Source: an uncultured Lachnospiraceae bacterium
GTDB taxonomy: Bacteria > Bacillota > Clostridia > Lachnospirales > Lachnospiraceae
Assembly: GCA_947053345.1 (NCBI GenBank)
Contig: CAMRSM010000013.1
Coordinates: forward strand, 32,255-96,254
Direction of reading: 5' to 3'
DNA: 64,000 nt
Shown: in pieces, positions 18,158-28,274 of the stretch
Position numbering within the stretch: position 1 is the stretch's first letter
Layout of the letters: each line of letters starts with the position of its first letter
Notes under the pieces: model-generated
Databases searched by the model: none
What the model saw: only the letters and a program-made list of their open reading frames with translations
What the model was told of the DNA's origin: nothing
Position numbers and translations under genes: made by a program

Positions 18158-19795
18158 TTAAAGCTCTCCCCTGTGCCCGGACATAAAATGTTCCTTCCGC
18201 TCTATCATTTCGTCAATGCGTTCAATATAATCTTTCAGGCTCTTCACATTCTCCACCCGCTCGATCTGGTCTTGCTTTGGCATGACATATTTTGTTGTCG
18301 CGCCCGCGCCGACCGCTATGATACTTTGCTTTTCCTCCATGATCAGGATGTTGTACAGCCCTTCCTTCCCGGGTTTTGCATAACCGACATTCTCCAGATT
18401 TTCCGTCATGTTCTTCTGCCGGTACAGATAGTATGGGTGATAACCGTTCGCCGCCGCGAATTCACGGGAAAGGCGCAGCATTTCCTGCACGCCCTGCGCT
18501 TTTAATCCCTCGTACTCCTCCCGGTTCGTGTTCAGCCGCGCTGCCCTCTTGATTGCCAGCGTATGTACCGTCAGATTGTCCGGTGCAAGCTTCCCGATGC
18601 GGGCGAGCGTTTCTGCGACATCCCCCGGTGTCTCATTGGCCAGCCCAAGGATCATGTCCATGTTGATATTGTCAAAACCCAGGGAGCGCGCCAGATAAAA
18701 CGCTTTCTCAATCTCCTCCACCGAATGCCTGCGCCCGATCAGGTCAAGTGTCTCCTGCTTCATCGTCTGGGGATTGATCGAAATGCGGGAGATCCCATGC
18801 GCGCGGATGACCGAAAGCTTCTCTTTCGTGATGCTGTCCGGTCTGCCCGCCTCCACCGTGATCTCCTGTACACGGGACATGTCAAGATGCTCCTCCATGC
18901 AGGTAAACAGCCGGTCAAGCTGGCTCTCCGAGAGTGTCGTTGGTGTCCCCCCGCCCACATAGATGGTCTGCAGGCTTTTCCCCGGAACCGCCCCCCGCCT
19001 GCCCGCGTATCGGATCTCCTTGAAAAGCGCCTCCAGATACTCCTCCATGCGCGCCCCATAAGCGGCGACCGGGTAGGAAGTAAAGGAACAATAATAGCAG
19101 GTGCTCGGGCAAAACGGAATGCCGATGTAAAGACTGTATCCGTCCCGGTAATCCATCCCCTGCAAAATCCCGTGCTCCGTCCTCGCCACATCAAGGCTTG
19201 TCGCGATCTTCTCCTCGGTACAAAAATATTCTTCCCGCATAAAGCGGGCGATCTCCTCCTCAGGAATCCCTTCCTCGAGCTGCGCGAGCACCTGTTTCGT
19301 CGGGCGGATGCCCGTTAAAATCCCCCAGGGCAGATGCACGCCGCTCACTTCCTCAAGAAGCTGGTAGAGCGGGCGCATGAGCGCATTTTTGTAACCCCTG
19401 CGGTCGTCCTGTCTGCGGATGCCGAAAAACGCGTCCGCAAGCCACACTTCCCCAGTCCGGACTGCCATGTAGCCTTCCTCCCCCGTCAGGTAAAAAGCAA
19501 AGTCCGGCACAAACGCAGGTTCCTCATTTTTTCCGTCCTCCGCGGCACGCTGTCCCCACGGCGGCTCTTCGCCCTTCCCGGTCTCCTGAACCTTTAGCAG
19601 CCCCCCGTTCTCCGTCCGTCCTTCGCGCACCTGCGGATAGCATCGCCCTAAAAACGCGAGCCACTCTGCCGTATCCCCGATATTTTCCCGTATCTCTTCC
19701 TTTTGAACCGCAAAATCACAGCCGGGATAAAACGCTTTGATGAGCGGCCTCAAATCCTGCTCAAAATCCACGCCCCATATCATCATCTTAAACAT
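18158..19795 (-). CDS. hemZ: Coproporphyrinogen dehydrogenase-like radical SAM protein HemZ
   Basis: This 545-residue protein contains the radical SAM cluster motif CPSTCYYCSF (CX3CX2C, about residue 235). YVGGGTPT and ISINPQTM follow, as in HemN/HemZ. The N-terminal 170 residues are specific to the HemZ group. The protein is annotated as oxygen-independent coproporphyrinogen III dehydrogenase, but the activity is not secure in anaerobes without full haem synthesis. Its start overlaps the stop of the upstream MBL gene by one base (TGATG), which implies coupling. Confidence 0.9.
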   Translation of the reverse strand: MFKMMIWGVDFEQDLRPLIKAFYPGCDFAVQKEEIRENIGDTAEWLAFLGRCYPQVREGRTENGGLLKVQETGKGEEPPWGQRAAEDGKNEEPAFVPDFAFYLTGEEGYMAVRTGEVWLADAFFGIRRQDDRRGYKNALMRPLYQLLEEVSGVHLPWGILTGIRPTKQVLAQLEEGIPEEEIARFMREEYFCTEEKIATSLDVARTEHGILQGMDYRDGYSLYIGIPFCPSTCYYCSFTSYPVAAYGARMEEYLEALFKEIRYAGRRGAVPGKSLQTIYVGGGTPTTLSESQLDRLFTCMEEHLDMSRVQEITVEAGRPDSITKEKLSVIRAHGISRISINPQTMKQETLDLIGRRHSVEEIEKAFYLARSLGFDNINMDMILGLANETPGDVAETLARIGKLAPDNLTVHTLAIKRAARLNTNREEYEGLKAQGVQEMLRLSREFAAANGYHPYYLYRQKNMTENLENVGYAKPGKEGLYNILIMEEKQSIIAVGAGATTKYVMPKQDQIERVENVKSLKDYIERIDEMIERKEHFMSGHRGEL

Positions 19796-20439
19796 CAGTA
19801 CAGGTATCCTTCTTCATTCACATATGCATTATTCTCTTTTTCATACGCGATGTTTGTCGCCGGACCGTGCCCCGGAAAAACCTGTGTCTGCCCCGGCAGA
19901 GAAAACAGCTTTTCCCGGATGGAGTCAGCCAGCACCCCCGCGTTCCCGGTCGGGAAATCCGTGCGTCCCACAGATTCAAAAAAGAGCGTATCTCCGGAGA
20001 ACAATACCCCCTCCGGCTCAAAATAAAAGCAGACACCTCCCCCGGTATGTCCCGGCGTGGCGATCACCCGGACGGTGAGTGCCCCAAAGGTGAGTATCTC
20101 CCCGTCCGTAAAGGTTTCATCCGCCAGAACCCCCCGGGCACACCCGAACTGCTGACCCGCATTCAGGCACGGATCCGCCGCGAGCTCCTTCTCCTCCACG
20201 CTGCAAAAAAGCTTCACGCCAAACTCCCTGCGCACATCGTCCGCCGCCAGTATATGGTCAAAATGCCCGTGCGTGAGCAGGATGCCGCGAAGATGCAGTT
20301 TTCTTTCCCGGATTTTCTCCGCAATCTTTCCCGCTGCAGCTCCCGGATCGACCACAAGGGCATCTTTTTCTGCCTCATCATAAATGATGTAGCAGTTTGT
20401 CATCACGGGTCCCACGACCAATTTCTCTATTGTTATCAT
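19795..20439 (-). CDS. MBL-fold metallo-hydrolase (glyoxalase II-like)
   Basis: This 214-residue metallo-beta-lactamase-fold protein has the metal motif THGHFDH (about residue 56). Further ligands are in GHTGGGVCFYFE, SGDTLFF and the C-terminal GHGPAT. This pattern is that of hydroxyacylglutathione hydrolase-like YqgX/GloB proteins. Its start overlaps the stop of rel by 4 bases (ATGA). It is a regular member of the rel-MBL-hemZ arrangement in Lachnospiraceae. The true substrate is unknown. Confidence 0.9.
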   Translation of the reverse strand: MITIEKLVVGPVMTNCYIIYDEAEKDALVVDPGAAAGKIAEKIRERKLHLRGILLTHGHFDHILAADDVRREFGVKLFCSVEEKELAADPCLNAGQQFGCARGVLADETFTDGEILTFGALTVRVIATPGHTGGGVCFYFEPEGVLFSGDTLFFESVGRTDFPTGNAGVLADSIREKLFSLPGQTQVFPGHGPATNIAYEKENNAYVNEEGYLY

Positions 20440-22733
20440 CCCGTCGTCCTTTCCACATCAAGTACACTCTCGATCCCCCGCAGCTTTGTGATCAGCATCG
20501 CCAGCTGCTCCTTGCCGCCAACCGCGAAGCCCGCGCTGATTGTCGCCGTCCCCTGCTTGTTCGTGCGCGCCGTCAGGTTGCTGAGGATAATTTCATTTTC
20601 CGTAAACACGCGGGAAATATCAAGCAGGATACCGTTGCGGTTGTTCGCGTAAATGCGGATTTCAGCATTGTAGAGGGCATTTTCCGTGTCCCCTGACGGT
20701 GCGCTCCACTCCGCATCGATCAGCCTCGCGCGCTCCTCCTCCGACAGGCTCATCACATTGACGCAGTCCGTGCGGTGGATGGAGACTCCCCTGCCCCTTG
20801 TCACAAACCCGACAATCTCATCGCCCGGCACCGGCGAACAGCACTTGGAGAAATGCACTGCCACATCGTGGATGCCCTGCACGACAATGCCGCCTTTGCC
20901 ATGCACCTGTGCCACCTTGTCATTCTTAATCTCCGCAACCGCCTCGAGCACCTGCTCATCCGTGATTTCCCTTTTATGCTTCTTCTCGTATTCCTCCAAG
21001 AGGCGGTTTACGATCTGCCCTTCTTTTAAGCCCCCGTGCCCGACCGCCGCGTAGATGGAATCCCAGTCGCGGAAGCCGTATTTGCGCATGCAGACTTCCA
21101 TAAATTCGGTCTTTAACAGATCGCTTAACACGATGTTTTTCGTCTTGCAGTATGTCTGGATCATTTCCTTGCCGCGCAGGATATTATCTTCCTTGAGCTC
21201 CGCCTTAAACCACTGGTTGATCTTATTCTTCGCCTGCGTGCTCTTGACAAGACTAAGCCAGTCGCGGCTCGGTCCTTTGGAATTTTGCGAGGTAATGACC
21301 TCGATGCGGTCGCCGTTCTGGATCACATAATCAAAGGTGACCAGCTTCCCGTTCACCCTGGCACCCACCATCTTGTTGCCAACCGCACTGTGGATGCTGT
21401 AGGCAAAATCAACCGGGGTCGAACCCGCCGGGAGGTTTTTCACATCGCCGGTCGGCGTAAAGCAGTACACGCTGTCGGAAAAGAGGTCAAGATCATTCTT
21501 TAACAGGCTTAAAAATTCCCGGTTGTCCGACATATCCCGCTGCCATTCCAAAATCTGGCGCAGCCAGGTCAGCTTCTCCTCCTCCGTCCGCTCCGGTGTC
21601 TTCCCGTTCTGGGCTTCCTTGTATTTCCAGTGCGCCGCGATCCCGTACTCCGCCGTGCGGTGCATCTCGTAGGTGCGGATCTGGATCTCAAACGGCTGGC
21701 CTTTTGGCCCGATCAGGGTCGTGTGCAGGGACTGGTACATATTGGCTTTTGGCATCGCGATATAATCCTTAAAACGCCCCGGGATCGGCTTATACATCTC
21801 ATGGATTACCCCGAGGGCCGCATAACAGTCCTTCACAGTATCCACAATGATACGGATCGCAAAAATATCATAGATCTGGTCAAAATTTTTATGCTGGTTG
21901 ACCATCTTTTTGTAGATGCTGAAAAAATGTTTCACCCTGCCGTCAATCTTCGCCTGAATGCCCGCATCCTCAATCTGTCCCCCCACATCGACAATGATAT
22001 CGGCAATGAACTGGTCGCGCACCTCTTTCTTTGAGTCCAGGCGCTCCTCCAGCTCCTTGTAAACTTCGGGCTCAAGGTATTTTAACGATAAGTCGTCCAG
22101 CTCGATCTTGATCTTCGAGATACCGAGGCGCTGCGCGATCGGCGCGTAAATGTCCATCGTCTCGCGGGATTTTTCTATCTGTTTCGGAGGTGTCTGGTAC
22201 TGCATGGTGCGCATATTGTGCAGGCGGTCGGCAAGTTTGATGAGGATCACACGGATGTCCTTCGCCATCGCGAGGAACATCTTGCGCAGATTTTCCGCCT
22301 GGATCTCCACCTTATCCTTGGAATAATTCAGCTGGGTCAGTTTCGTGACACCGTCCACGAGAAGGGCAACTTCCTCCCCGAACTCCGCCCTAAGTTCCTC
22401 CGCCGTCATCACCGTATCCTCGACAACATCATGCAGGATACCCGCTATGATAGACTCCTTGTCAAGCTCCAACTCCGCCAGAATGATAGCAACACAGATC
22501 GGGTGGATGATGTATGGCTCCCCTGACTTGCGCATCTGGCCCTCGTGCGCCTTAAGGGCTACCTGATATGCTTTTTCGATCATGGACAGGTCGGTAGAAG
22601 GATGGTAATTCCGAATTGTCCGCATCAAAATATCATGCAGCTCCTCCACGCTCGTAAAGTCCTTCGGCGTTGCAAAGGGTGCTTTATTCTCTATATTCTT
22701 TTCCTGCAGCTTGATCCCTTTTTCATCGTCCAT
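20436..22733 (-). CDS. rel: Bifunctional (p)ppGpp synthetase/hydrolase Rel
   Basis: This 765-residue RelA/SpoT homologue makes and degrades the alarmone (p)ppGpp. The HD hydrolase domain shows HDVVEDT (about residue 100), so hydrolysis is probably retained. The synthetase domain has RFKDYIAMPKANMYQSLHTT. A TGS domain (CFTPTGDVKNLPAGSTPVDF), a zinc-finger-type region with HFSKCCSPVPGD and a C-terminal ACT domain follow. ATG 22733 is preceded by AGGAGG. It heads the rel-MBL-hemZ-HDGYP-hisS-aspS cluster and lies downstream of apt, the common Firmicutes order. Confidence 0.96.
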   Translation of the reverse strand: MDDEKGIKLQEKNIENKAPFATPKDFTSVEELHDILMRTIRNYHPSTDLSMIEKAYQVALKAHEGQMRKSGEPYIIHPICVAIILAELELDKESIIAGILHDVVEDTVMTAEELRAEFGEEVALLVDGVTKLTQLNYSKDKVEIQAENLRKMFLAMAKDIRVILIKLADRLHNMRTMQYQTPPKQIEKSRETMDIYAPIAQRLGISKIKIELDDLSLKYLEPEVYKELEERLDSKKEVRDQFIADIIVDVGGQIEDAGIQAKIDGRVKHFFSIYKKMVNQHKNFDQIYDIFAIRIIVDTVKDCYAALGVIHEMYKPIPGRFKDYIAMPKANMYQSLHTTLIGPKGQPFEIQIRTYEMHRTAEYGIAAHWKYKEAQNGKTPERTEEEKLTWLRQILEWQRDMSDNREFLSLLKNDLDLFSDSVYCFTPTGDVKNLPAGSTPVDFAYSIHSAVGNKMVGARVNGKLVTFDYVIQNGDRIEVITSQNSKGPSRDWLSLVKSTQAKNKINQWFKAELKEDNILRGKEMIQTYCKTKNIVLSDLLKTEFMEVCMRKYGFRDWDSIYAAVGHGGLKEGQIVNRLLEEYEKKHKREITDEQVLEAVAEIKNDKVAQVHGKGGIVVQGIHDVAVHFSKCCSPVPGDEIVGFVTRGRGVSIHRTDCVNVMSLSEEERARLIDAEWSAPSGDTENALYNAEIRIYANNRNGILLDISRVFTENEIILSNLTARTNKQGTATISAGFAVGGKEQLAMLITKLRGIESVLDVERTTG

Positions 22734-22895
22734 GATCGGCCTCCTAATTATCAGTTCCATTTTAAGCTCCGCACCCTTTCTCTCTGCCCGTCATCGCGGA
22801 AACACTTTCCGTCCGCACTGCTCCCGGAAAATGGGGTGCTGATTAAACATATTTCGAATTTTTATATGTAAGCATTTGCTTTTTGCCCGCCCACA

Positions 22896-23420
22896 TTATT
22901 TTCCTTCGTAACATATTACGGAATCTACGTTATAACCTTTCAGCTGCTCCCTTCCACAGAGCCCGGCGAGTTCCATCAAAAATACAACCCTCACAACCTC
23001 ACCGCCCAAACGCTCGATCAGGCGGATGATCGCCTTTGTCGTTCCTCCGGTGGCAATCAGGTCATCGACAATCACGACCTTTTGCCCTGGCCTGATCGCA
23101 TCCCTGTGAATCTCAACCGTCGCCGTTCCGTACTCAAGCGCATACTCCTCCTCGATCGTCTCGCACGGCAGCTTCCCCTTCTTGCGCACCGGCACAAACG
23201 GTTTGTTCAGATTGTAGGCGACCGGAACTCCGAAAATAAAGCCTCTGGATTCCGGACCGACCACCACATCAAACTCTGTCCCCGAAAGGCGTGCCTGAAT
23301 CTCGTCGATGGAGCGGTGCAGGCCTTGCGCATCCTGCAGCACACTCGTCACGTCCCGGAAAATAATCCCCTTTTCCGGAAAATCCGGAATACTCCTTACA
23401 TAGTCCTTTAGTTCCTTCAT
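22896..23420 (-). CDS. apt: Adenine phosphoribosyltransferase
   Basis: Apt salvages adenine with PRPP to AMP. The 174-residue protein has the characteristic VVGPESRGFIFG and the PRPP-binding loop VVIVDDLIATGGTT. The N-terminal part PDFPEKGIIFRDVT is also typical. I chose ATG 23420, preceded by AGGAAAGGGG. It has its own promoter at 23476-23503 and lies immediately upstream of rel. Confidence 0.96.
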   Translation of the reverse strand: MKELKDYVRSIPDFPEKGIIFRDVTSVLQDAQGLHRSIDEIQARLSGTEFDVVVGPESRGFIFGVPVAYNLNKPFVPVRKKGKLPCETIEEEYALEYGTATVEIHRDAIRPGQKVVIVDDLIATGGTTKAIIRLIERLGGEVVRVVFLMELAGLCGREQLKGYNVDSVICYEGK

Positions 23421-23475
23421 CCTGATACCCCTTTCCTCACAACTCAAAAGTAATAAAATGCTATAATATCTAATA

Positions 23476-23503
23476 ATTATAACACTCTTTTGCCGATTCG
23501 CAA
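23476..23503 (-). promoter_or_regulatory. SigA-type promoter of apt
   Basis: On the minus strand -35 TTGCGA (23503-23498), a 16-base spacer and a consensus -10 TATAAT (23481-23476) precede apt by about 55 bases. The rel cluster may be read through from here. Confidence 0.7.
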
Positions 23504-23522
23504 CGTTTTTTTGTAAAAGAAG

Positions 23523-25511
23523 TCACTTTTTTGCTGCGTTTTTCAAAATACCGGCCAAATCACCTTCCTTCAGGAGCTTTAACATCGCCGGGCGCTCGTT
23601 CGGCAAAGCCGCTGTTTTCTTGTACAAAAAGCGCAGAACCGAGTCAAATTCCACCGGTGCCGCCTCCACACCGGTCAGCTGTTCCAATACCCTGCCCCCC
23701 TTTGCCGTACTCACGATAGCCACACAGGCCTCCGCCCATGCCTTAGGCACATCCGAAACATTTTTCTGGAAGTCGGCAAGCGTGATGTCCCCAACCCTCT
23801 TTTTCCCAAGGTAAGAACAATTTGCACATGCCTCATTTACGGTCAGCTGCTGCTCGATCGCCTGCATGTATTTACTCTGCGCATATTTCATCCGCCCGCT
23901 CTCCCCGTTTTCATACTGCATGCACAGCACCGAACGCCCTGCCCTTGTCCCGGCTTCAAAATCTCCAAACCGGATATCCTTAAGCTTTGAATCCTTGCGC
24001 CTTGTGAGCATGTCAGTATACAGGCCAAAAGTCTTGTGGGAGATTGTCTCATGGCAGAGCAGCTCGCACAAAAACAGTTTCGGATAATGGCGCTTTAAAT
24101 ATCCCCTCAGACCCGCGCATTCACAGGCACTCCCCACGTATACCACAAAACGTTCCGCTTCCAATAGCTCCTTCACCTTTCGGAACGCTGCTTTCGTATC
24201 ATTGACAAGATAGCGTTTCTCGGCAAAGCGCTCCGCCATCTGCGCATCCTGCGTCCAGACCACAACCGGCTTCATCTCCTCATCCAGGATGCTCCCGAAT
24301 ATCACGGCATCCCGCTCTTTTATCAGATAACGCACCAACTGCCCGTACACGCCGGAATACGCACCTGTATTCCCCGATTTCTGCCTCGCGATGTAAAAGC
24401 GCGGGTAGCTCTCGTCCGGGAACTGCACAAGATGGCGCTGCCCCCGCTTGATGCACGCGTCACTGCACCAGCCGCAATCATCGCAGAGCATCTCATCCAC
24501 GACCGGGTGAAGGAAGCCGTACGCATCCGGCTCCATGCGGATGGCATCCGCGGGGCATACCGCCTCGCATGCCCCGCAGGCGCTGCACTGGCTGACCGGT
24601 ATTTTGACCGGGCATTTGACGAGCATATCCGCATCCTCAAACAAAAGTTCTTCCGCCATGCGCGCACTTTCCGCGTCCCGCAGTGCCCGCAGGTCTTTGC
24701 GCAGCGAAACCTCATCGCGGATCCAAAAACACGGTGAAATATCCTGCACCTTTTCTTCCCCTAAATCATATATATGCTCCGTCATATGAAAAAGCTCCAA
24801 AAGCTCCCGTGTCTTTAAAGTTTCCTCCCCTGAATTCCCCACGGCAATAAACGGCTTTTCATGGACAAGGGCAAGCGCCGTCCCCGCATAGCGGTCCGTC
24901 ACAACGCCCGCGGACATCCAGAGTGCCCCGAGGTATCTGTGCGTATCCTCCGGTGAAATATATTCCACCAAACGCAATCCAGCCTTCTCTTTGTTGGCAC
25001 TGCAGTCCGCGAAATTGTCCGTCCCCGTCCCGGTATACTGCACCATGACCACTTGGAAAATCCTTTCCTTTTCAGCGAAAGCACGGATCATACCCGCCCC
25101 TTCGTCTGTCAGGTTCCGGACATCCACAAAAAGGTACGGCTCTGCAAGCTCCGGCTTTTCCGATATCCCGTGGTAGCGCAGCTGCGGCAGCAAAAACAGC
25201 GCCCTGTCATACACCGGTACTTTTTTGCCCCCCGCCCACACAGAGCGTTCAAATGTCCGGCACGGCTCTTCCTCTACCCCGGCAAAACCGGAAAGCTGGC
25301 GAAATACCCCGTACCGCTCAAGCAGTTCCCTGTCATGCATACAGACCGCCATCTGCCGTGCCAGAAACCCTGAAGTATTGCCGGACCGCGCCGGCTCGCG
25401 CAGGATCACCGACAGTACACCCTTTTCCCTCAGTGCCTTGCCAAGTGCCCAAAGCATTATTTCCTTATGCGCTTCCTTTTGTTCTATATCCGAAATCAGT
25501 CCGACAAACAC
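23523..25511 (-). CDS. Pyruvyl-transferase-like/ferredoxin/FrhB fusion protein
   Basis: This 662-residue protein is a three-part fusion. Residues 1-290 resemble the polysaccharide pyruvyl transferase family, best seen at YISPEDTHRYLGALWMSAG and DRYAGTALALVHEKPFIAVG. Residues 305-360 carry two 4Fe-4S motifs, CSACGACEAVCP and CDDCGWCSDAC. Residues 370-600 match the coenzyme F420 hydrogenase/dehydrogenase beta-subunit (FrhB) family, with conserved cysteines in CECAGLRG, LCHETI and ACANCSYLG. FrhB-type proteins in such bacteria, which lack F420, often lie in polysaccharide loci. The start is GTG with AGGAGG 10 bases upstream. The role is unknown, perhaps redox modification of a glycan. Confidence 0.8.
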   Translation of the reverse strand: MFVGLISDIEQKEAHKEIMLWALGKALREKGVLSVILREPARSGNTSGFLARQMAVCMHDRELLERYGVFRQLSGFAGVEEEPCRTFERSVWAGGKKVPVYDRALFLLPQLRYHGISEKPELAEPYLFVDVRNLTDEGAGMIRAFAEKERIFQVVMVQYTGTGTDNFADCSANKEKAGLRLVEYISPEDTHRYLGALWMSAGVVTDRYAGTALALVHEKPFIAVGNSGEETLKTRELLELFHMTEHIYDLGEEKVQDISPCFWIRDEVSLRKDLRALRDAESARMAEELLFEDADMLVKCPVKIPVSQCSACGACEAVCPADAIRMEPDAYGFLHPVVDEMLCDDCGWCSDACIKRGQRHLVQFPDESYPRFYIARQKSGNTGAYSGVYGQLVRYLIKERDAVIFGSILDEEMKPVVVWTQDAQMAERFAEKRYLVNDTKAAFRKVKELLEAERFVVYVGSACECAGLRGYLKRHYPKLFLCELLCHETISHKTFGLYTDMLTRRKDSKLKDIRFGDFEAGTRAGRSVLCMQYENGESGRMKYAQSKYMQAIEQQLTVNEACANCSYLGKKRVGDITLADFQKNVSDVPKAWAEACVAIVSTAKGGRVLEQLTGVEAAPVEFDSVLRFLYKKTAALPNERPAMLKLLKEGDLAGILKNAAKK

Positions 25512-25630
25512 CTCTTCTTGCCTCCTATTTTTAGTTCCATGTGTGCCCTCCCGTCACCGAACCCTGACATTGGAATTTCCGCCCGCTCTGTCTTCCGGAA
25601 ATTAAACGGGTTCTGTCCGGGCACACTGTT

Positions 25631-28030
25631 TTACAATTCTTCGTCCCGGCTCATCAGCCTTGCCCCGTTGAACGTTATGCGTTTGTCCGGCAGGAAAGAA
25701 GCCCGGAACGCGAACAGCCCCGCATATGCCATGTTGTCCCATGCCCCGCCGTACGTGACAATATATTCCTCACCCGGATTCGCCTCGTTAAACCACGCGT
25801 CACAATAGTAGCTGCAATTCCCTGCACCGTCCCCGATCTCACACGGCAGCGCGATCAGCGGATTTTCCGGATCATAGCCCATCCGCTTCACATACATTCG
25901 GGCAGGGTCGCCAAACTGCTTGCTTGAAAGGTTGACATTCTGCTTTGGCAGCCCGTAGGAAACCTGCACGCTCCTCCCGTCCGGGTAATCCACACGCAGC
26001 CGGCAGTCCTTCACCGCACAGCCGGAAAGCACCACCCATACTCCTCCCCAGAGATTCTCAATCCCCCGGTAGCAGAATGCATCGTGCGCGCGCCGCCGCT
26101 CAAAAGTTTCCCTTGAGACAATCCCTCCCGCAAGGCCGTCCGTCGAGCCCGTATGCTCCGGCAGCTCGGACATCCCGGTTCCATGTGCCGCAAGATCGAC
26201 CGGAGTTCCGGAAAAGGTAAGGCATACCATCCCTTCCTCATCCGTCTTCTGCCCGGTTATCACACGCATCATATTGCCGCTCTTCTCCGAAAAAAATGTG
26301 CTCCAGGTATCCATCACGGCCACGGCATCCCCGACGCGGTAGCGCTTTGAGATCGAATTACTCCTCATGCGGATGCAGTTGGTCTGAGGCACATCCTCCG
26401 AAGAATAATAGGTCGCGTTCCGGTCCCAGATCAAAAACGGCATGTAGGTGTTGCCGCCAAAAACCGTCTGGGAATCAAGCAGTGCGCTCTCCACCAAAAA
26501 AAGCCGCTGCAGCATCAGCATCGTGCACAGGTCAAGCTCCCGAAAACCACGGTTGCGCCCTGCCATCTCGAGAAACTCTTCGCCGGATCGGAACAGGGAA
26601 ACCTGCCTGCCTGCCCGGGAGACAAGCATCAGGCCGTCCGTCTTTTCCGGGGGTGCCGGCTCGTCAAGCATCCTCCTGCCACACCCCATGGCATCCGCCA
26701 ACGCCTCCCTTCCATCGTCTCCTTCCGTTACCGCAGGCACTTTCCTGCCGCTTTCCACGAATTCCTCCGCCGCAAAATACGCACCGACATAGACAGCGTC
26801 CGCTTCCCCCTGCGGTGTGAGAAATGCCGGGTCAACCATGAACCCATCCTTCTTTTCCGGCGCGACCAAAATTTCCTCGCGCCCGTCCGCCACCTGCCTT
26901 GACACATAATGCTTCGGGATCTCCACCATCACCTCACCCGCTGTCCCATCCGTGCAGTAGCCTTCCTCACCCTCATACAAAACTTTCCGCTTCCCGCCTG
27001 TATAAGAGACTGCGCACCGGCGCATCGCACACCACGGGTAAATATGGTCAAAATCGTTCTCATACGGCGTGGCCATCTCCCCGCCCATCCGGTAGTTAAA
27101 ATGCAGCCCCGCCGCATCCCGGATCCGCTCGGCAACCGGCACGGAATCCTCCTGATATATCCTGACACCGTACTCCGGGATATGGTCGGCGCGCCCTTCC
27201 TGCCTGCTGCCTATTCCATGCTGTCTGCCGTGCAGTTTTGACACGGCATTTCCATTGGGTGCTCCATCCGTAATACCCCCGTCCCCCGTCGGCACGGCCG
27301 TCCCGTGCGATACCAAAAGGCGGACATCCGCGTCCCCCGGATCCTCCCCGTCCGCACCGGCGATCCGCACTGAAATACTGTCGCCGCACTTTGGTATCAC
27401 GCCGATGTCACATTCCCTCGTACTCCATTTCCGAAGCAGCGCACCGGGCTTAGATATCTCCCCCTCCGTCTGCTTTGCCTGATACCATTTCCCGTCCGCA
27501 TAGACCAGCTGCCTGCCGCTCTTCATCGCCGGAAGCTCGCATACCTGCCTTCTCGGCTTCTCGTAAAATGTCGGAATCATCCCGTACTCAATCTGTAACC
27601 GTTCCCCCAGCGGCAGCGTCTCCCCATCGTTTTCCCGCGCATAAAATACGCGTGCACGAACCGCACCCGCCGGAATCCGCACCCTTGGGAACGTCAGATC
27701 CGAAACCTTCCCGTTTGCTACCCGGTATTTCTTGTGTGCTTTGACGGCGGGAAGTATCGTTCCGTCTGCGAGTACAAACTGCCATATGGCACGGTTGTAG
27801 GCATCCCCGCTCATCACAAGGAATCTCCCCGCCTCCTCTACCCAAAACCAATCCGTCATGTGGTACTGTGTATCCCCTGCAGAAAAAACTTCCCGTTCCC
27901 CCTTCTTTAAATACCCGTACTGCACCCCGCCCTGCACCAGATTCTTCCCTGTAATATAAATTTTTGCCGTCTCTTCCTTTTTTAATGTATATTTTATATA
28001 CAATGCCTTTATTTTTCCTGTGACCAACAT
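25631..28030 (-). CDS. Phage tail-fibre-like surface protein, orphan
   Basis: This protein has about 799 residues. The middle part, including LHFNYRMGGEMATPYENDFD, IYPWCAMRRC, GEEGYCTDGTAGEVMVEIPK and DPAFLTPQGEADAVYVGAY, closely resembles tail/fibre proteins of Gram-positive siphoviruses as I know them. The C-terminal end, with NPGEEYIVTYGGAWDNMAYA, fits the same class. No other structural phage gene, integrase or lysin is present nearby, so it is isolated from any prophage. ATG 28030 has AAGGGGGC upstream. The longer frame to 28252 adds a non-conserved extension. It could be a domesticated tail remnant or a carbohydrate-binding surface protein. Confidence 0.65.
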   Translation of the reverse strand: MLVTGKIKALYIKYTLKKEETAKIYITGKNLVQGGVQYGYLKKGEREVFSAGDTQYHMTDWFWVEEAGRFLVMSGDAYNRAIWQFVLADGTILPAVKAHKKYRVANGKVSDLTFPRVRIPAGAVRARVFYARENDGETLPLGERLQIEYGMIPTFYEKPRRQVCELPAMKSGRQLVYADGKWYQAKQTEGEISKPGALLRKWSTRECDIGVIPKCGDSISVRIAGADGEDPGDADVRLLVSHGTAVPTGDGGITDGAPNGNAVSKLHGRQHGIGSRQEGRADHIPEYGVRIYQEDSVPVAERIRDAAGLHFNYRMGGEMATPYENDFDHIYPWCAMRRCAVSYTGGKRKVLYEGEEGYCTDGTAGEVMVEIPKHYVSRQVADGREEILVAPEKKDGFMVDPAFLTPQGEADAVYVGAYFAAEEFVESGRKVPAVTEGDDGREALADAMGCGRRMLDEPAPPEKTDGLMLVSRAGRQVSLFRSGEEFLEMAGRNRGFRELDLCTMLMLQRLFLVESALLDSQTVFGGNTYMPFLIWDRNATYYSSEDVPQTNCIRMRSNSISKRYRVGDAVAVMDTWSTFFSEKSGNMMRVITGQKTDEEGMVCLTFSGTPVDLAAHGTGMSELPEHTGSTDGLAGGIVSRETFERRRAHDAFCYRGIENLWGGVWVVLSGCAVKDCRLRVDYPDGRSVQVSYGLPKQNVNLSSKQFGDPARMYVKRMGYDPENPLIALPCEIGDGAGNCSYYCDAWFNEANPGEEYIVTYGGAWDNMAYAGLFAFRASFLPDKRITFNGARLMSRDEEL

Positions 28031-28274
28031 GCGGCAAGCCCCCTTTTCGCACACTGCGAACTCTTTCCTATTTTCATTTTGCTCAAGTATAGCAACATTA
28101 TACAGGCTTGTCAACGCAGTTGGCGGAATCGCGCATAAAAAAGGGATGGCTAACCACTGTTGGGTTTTAATAAGGGCAGAAGTTAGTTGAGCAAAACGAT
28201 CCGCCGCTGCCGGGTTTTTAATATGTAAAGCGGCGGTACGGGAACACCTCATACCACCGCCTTGCTGTTTTTAC

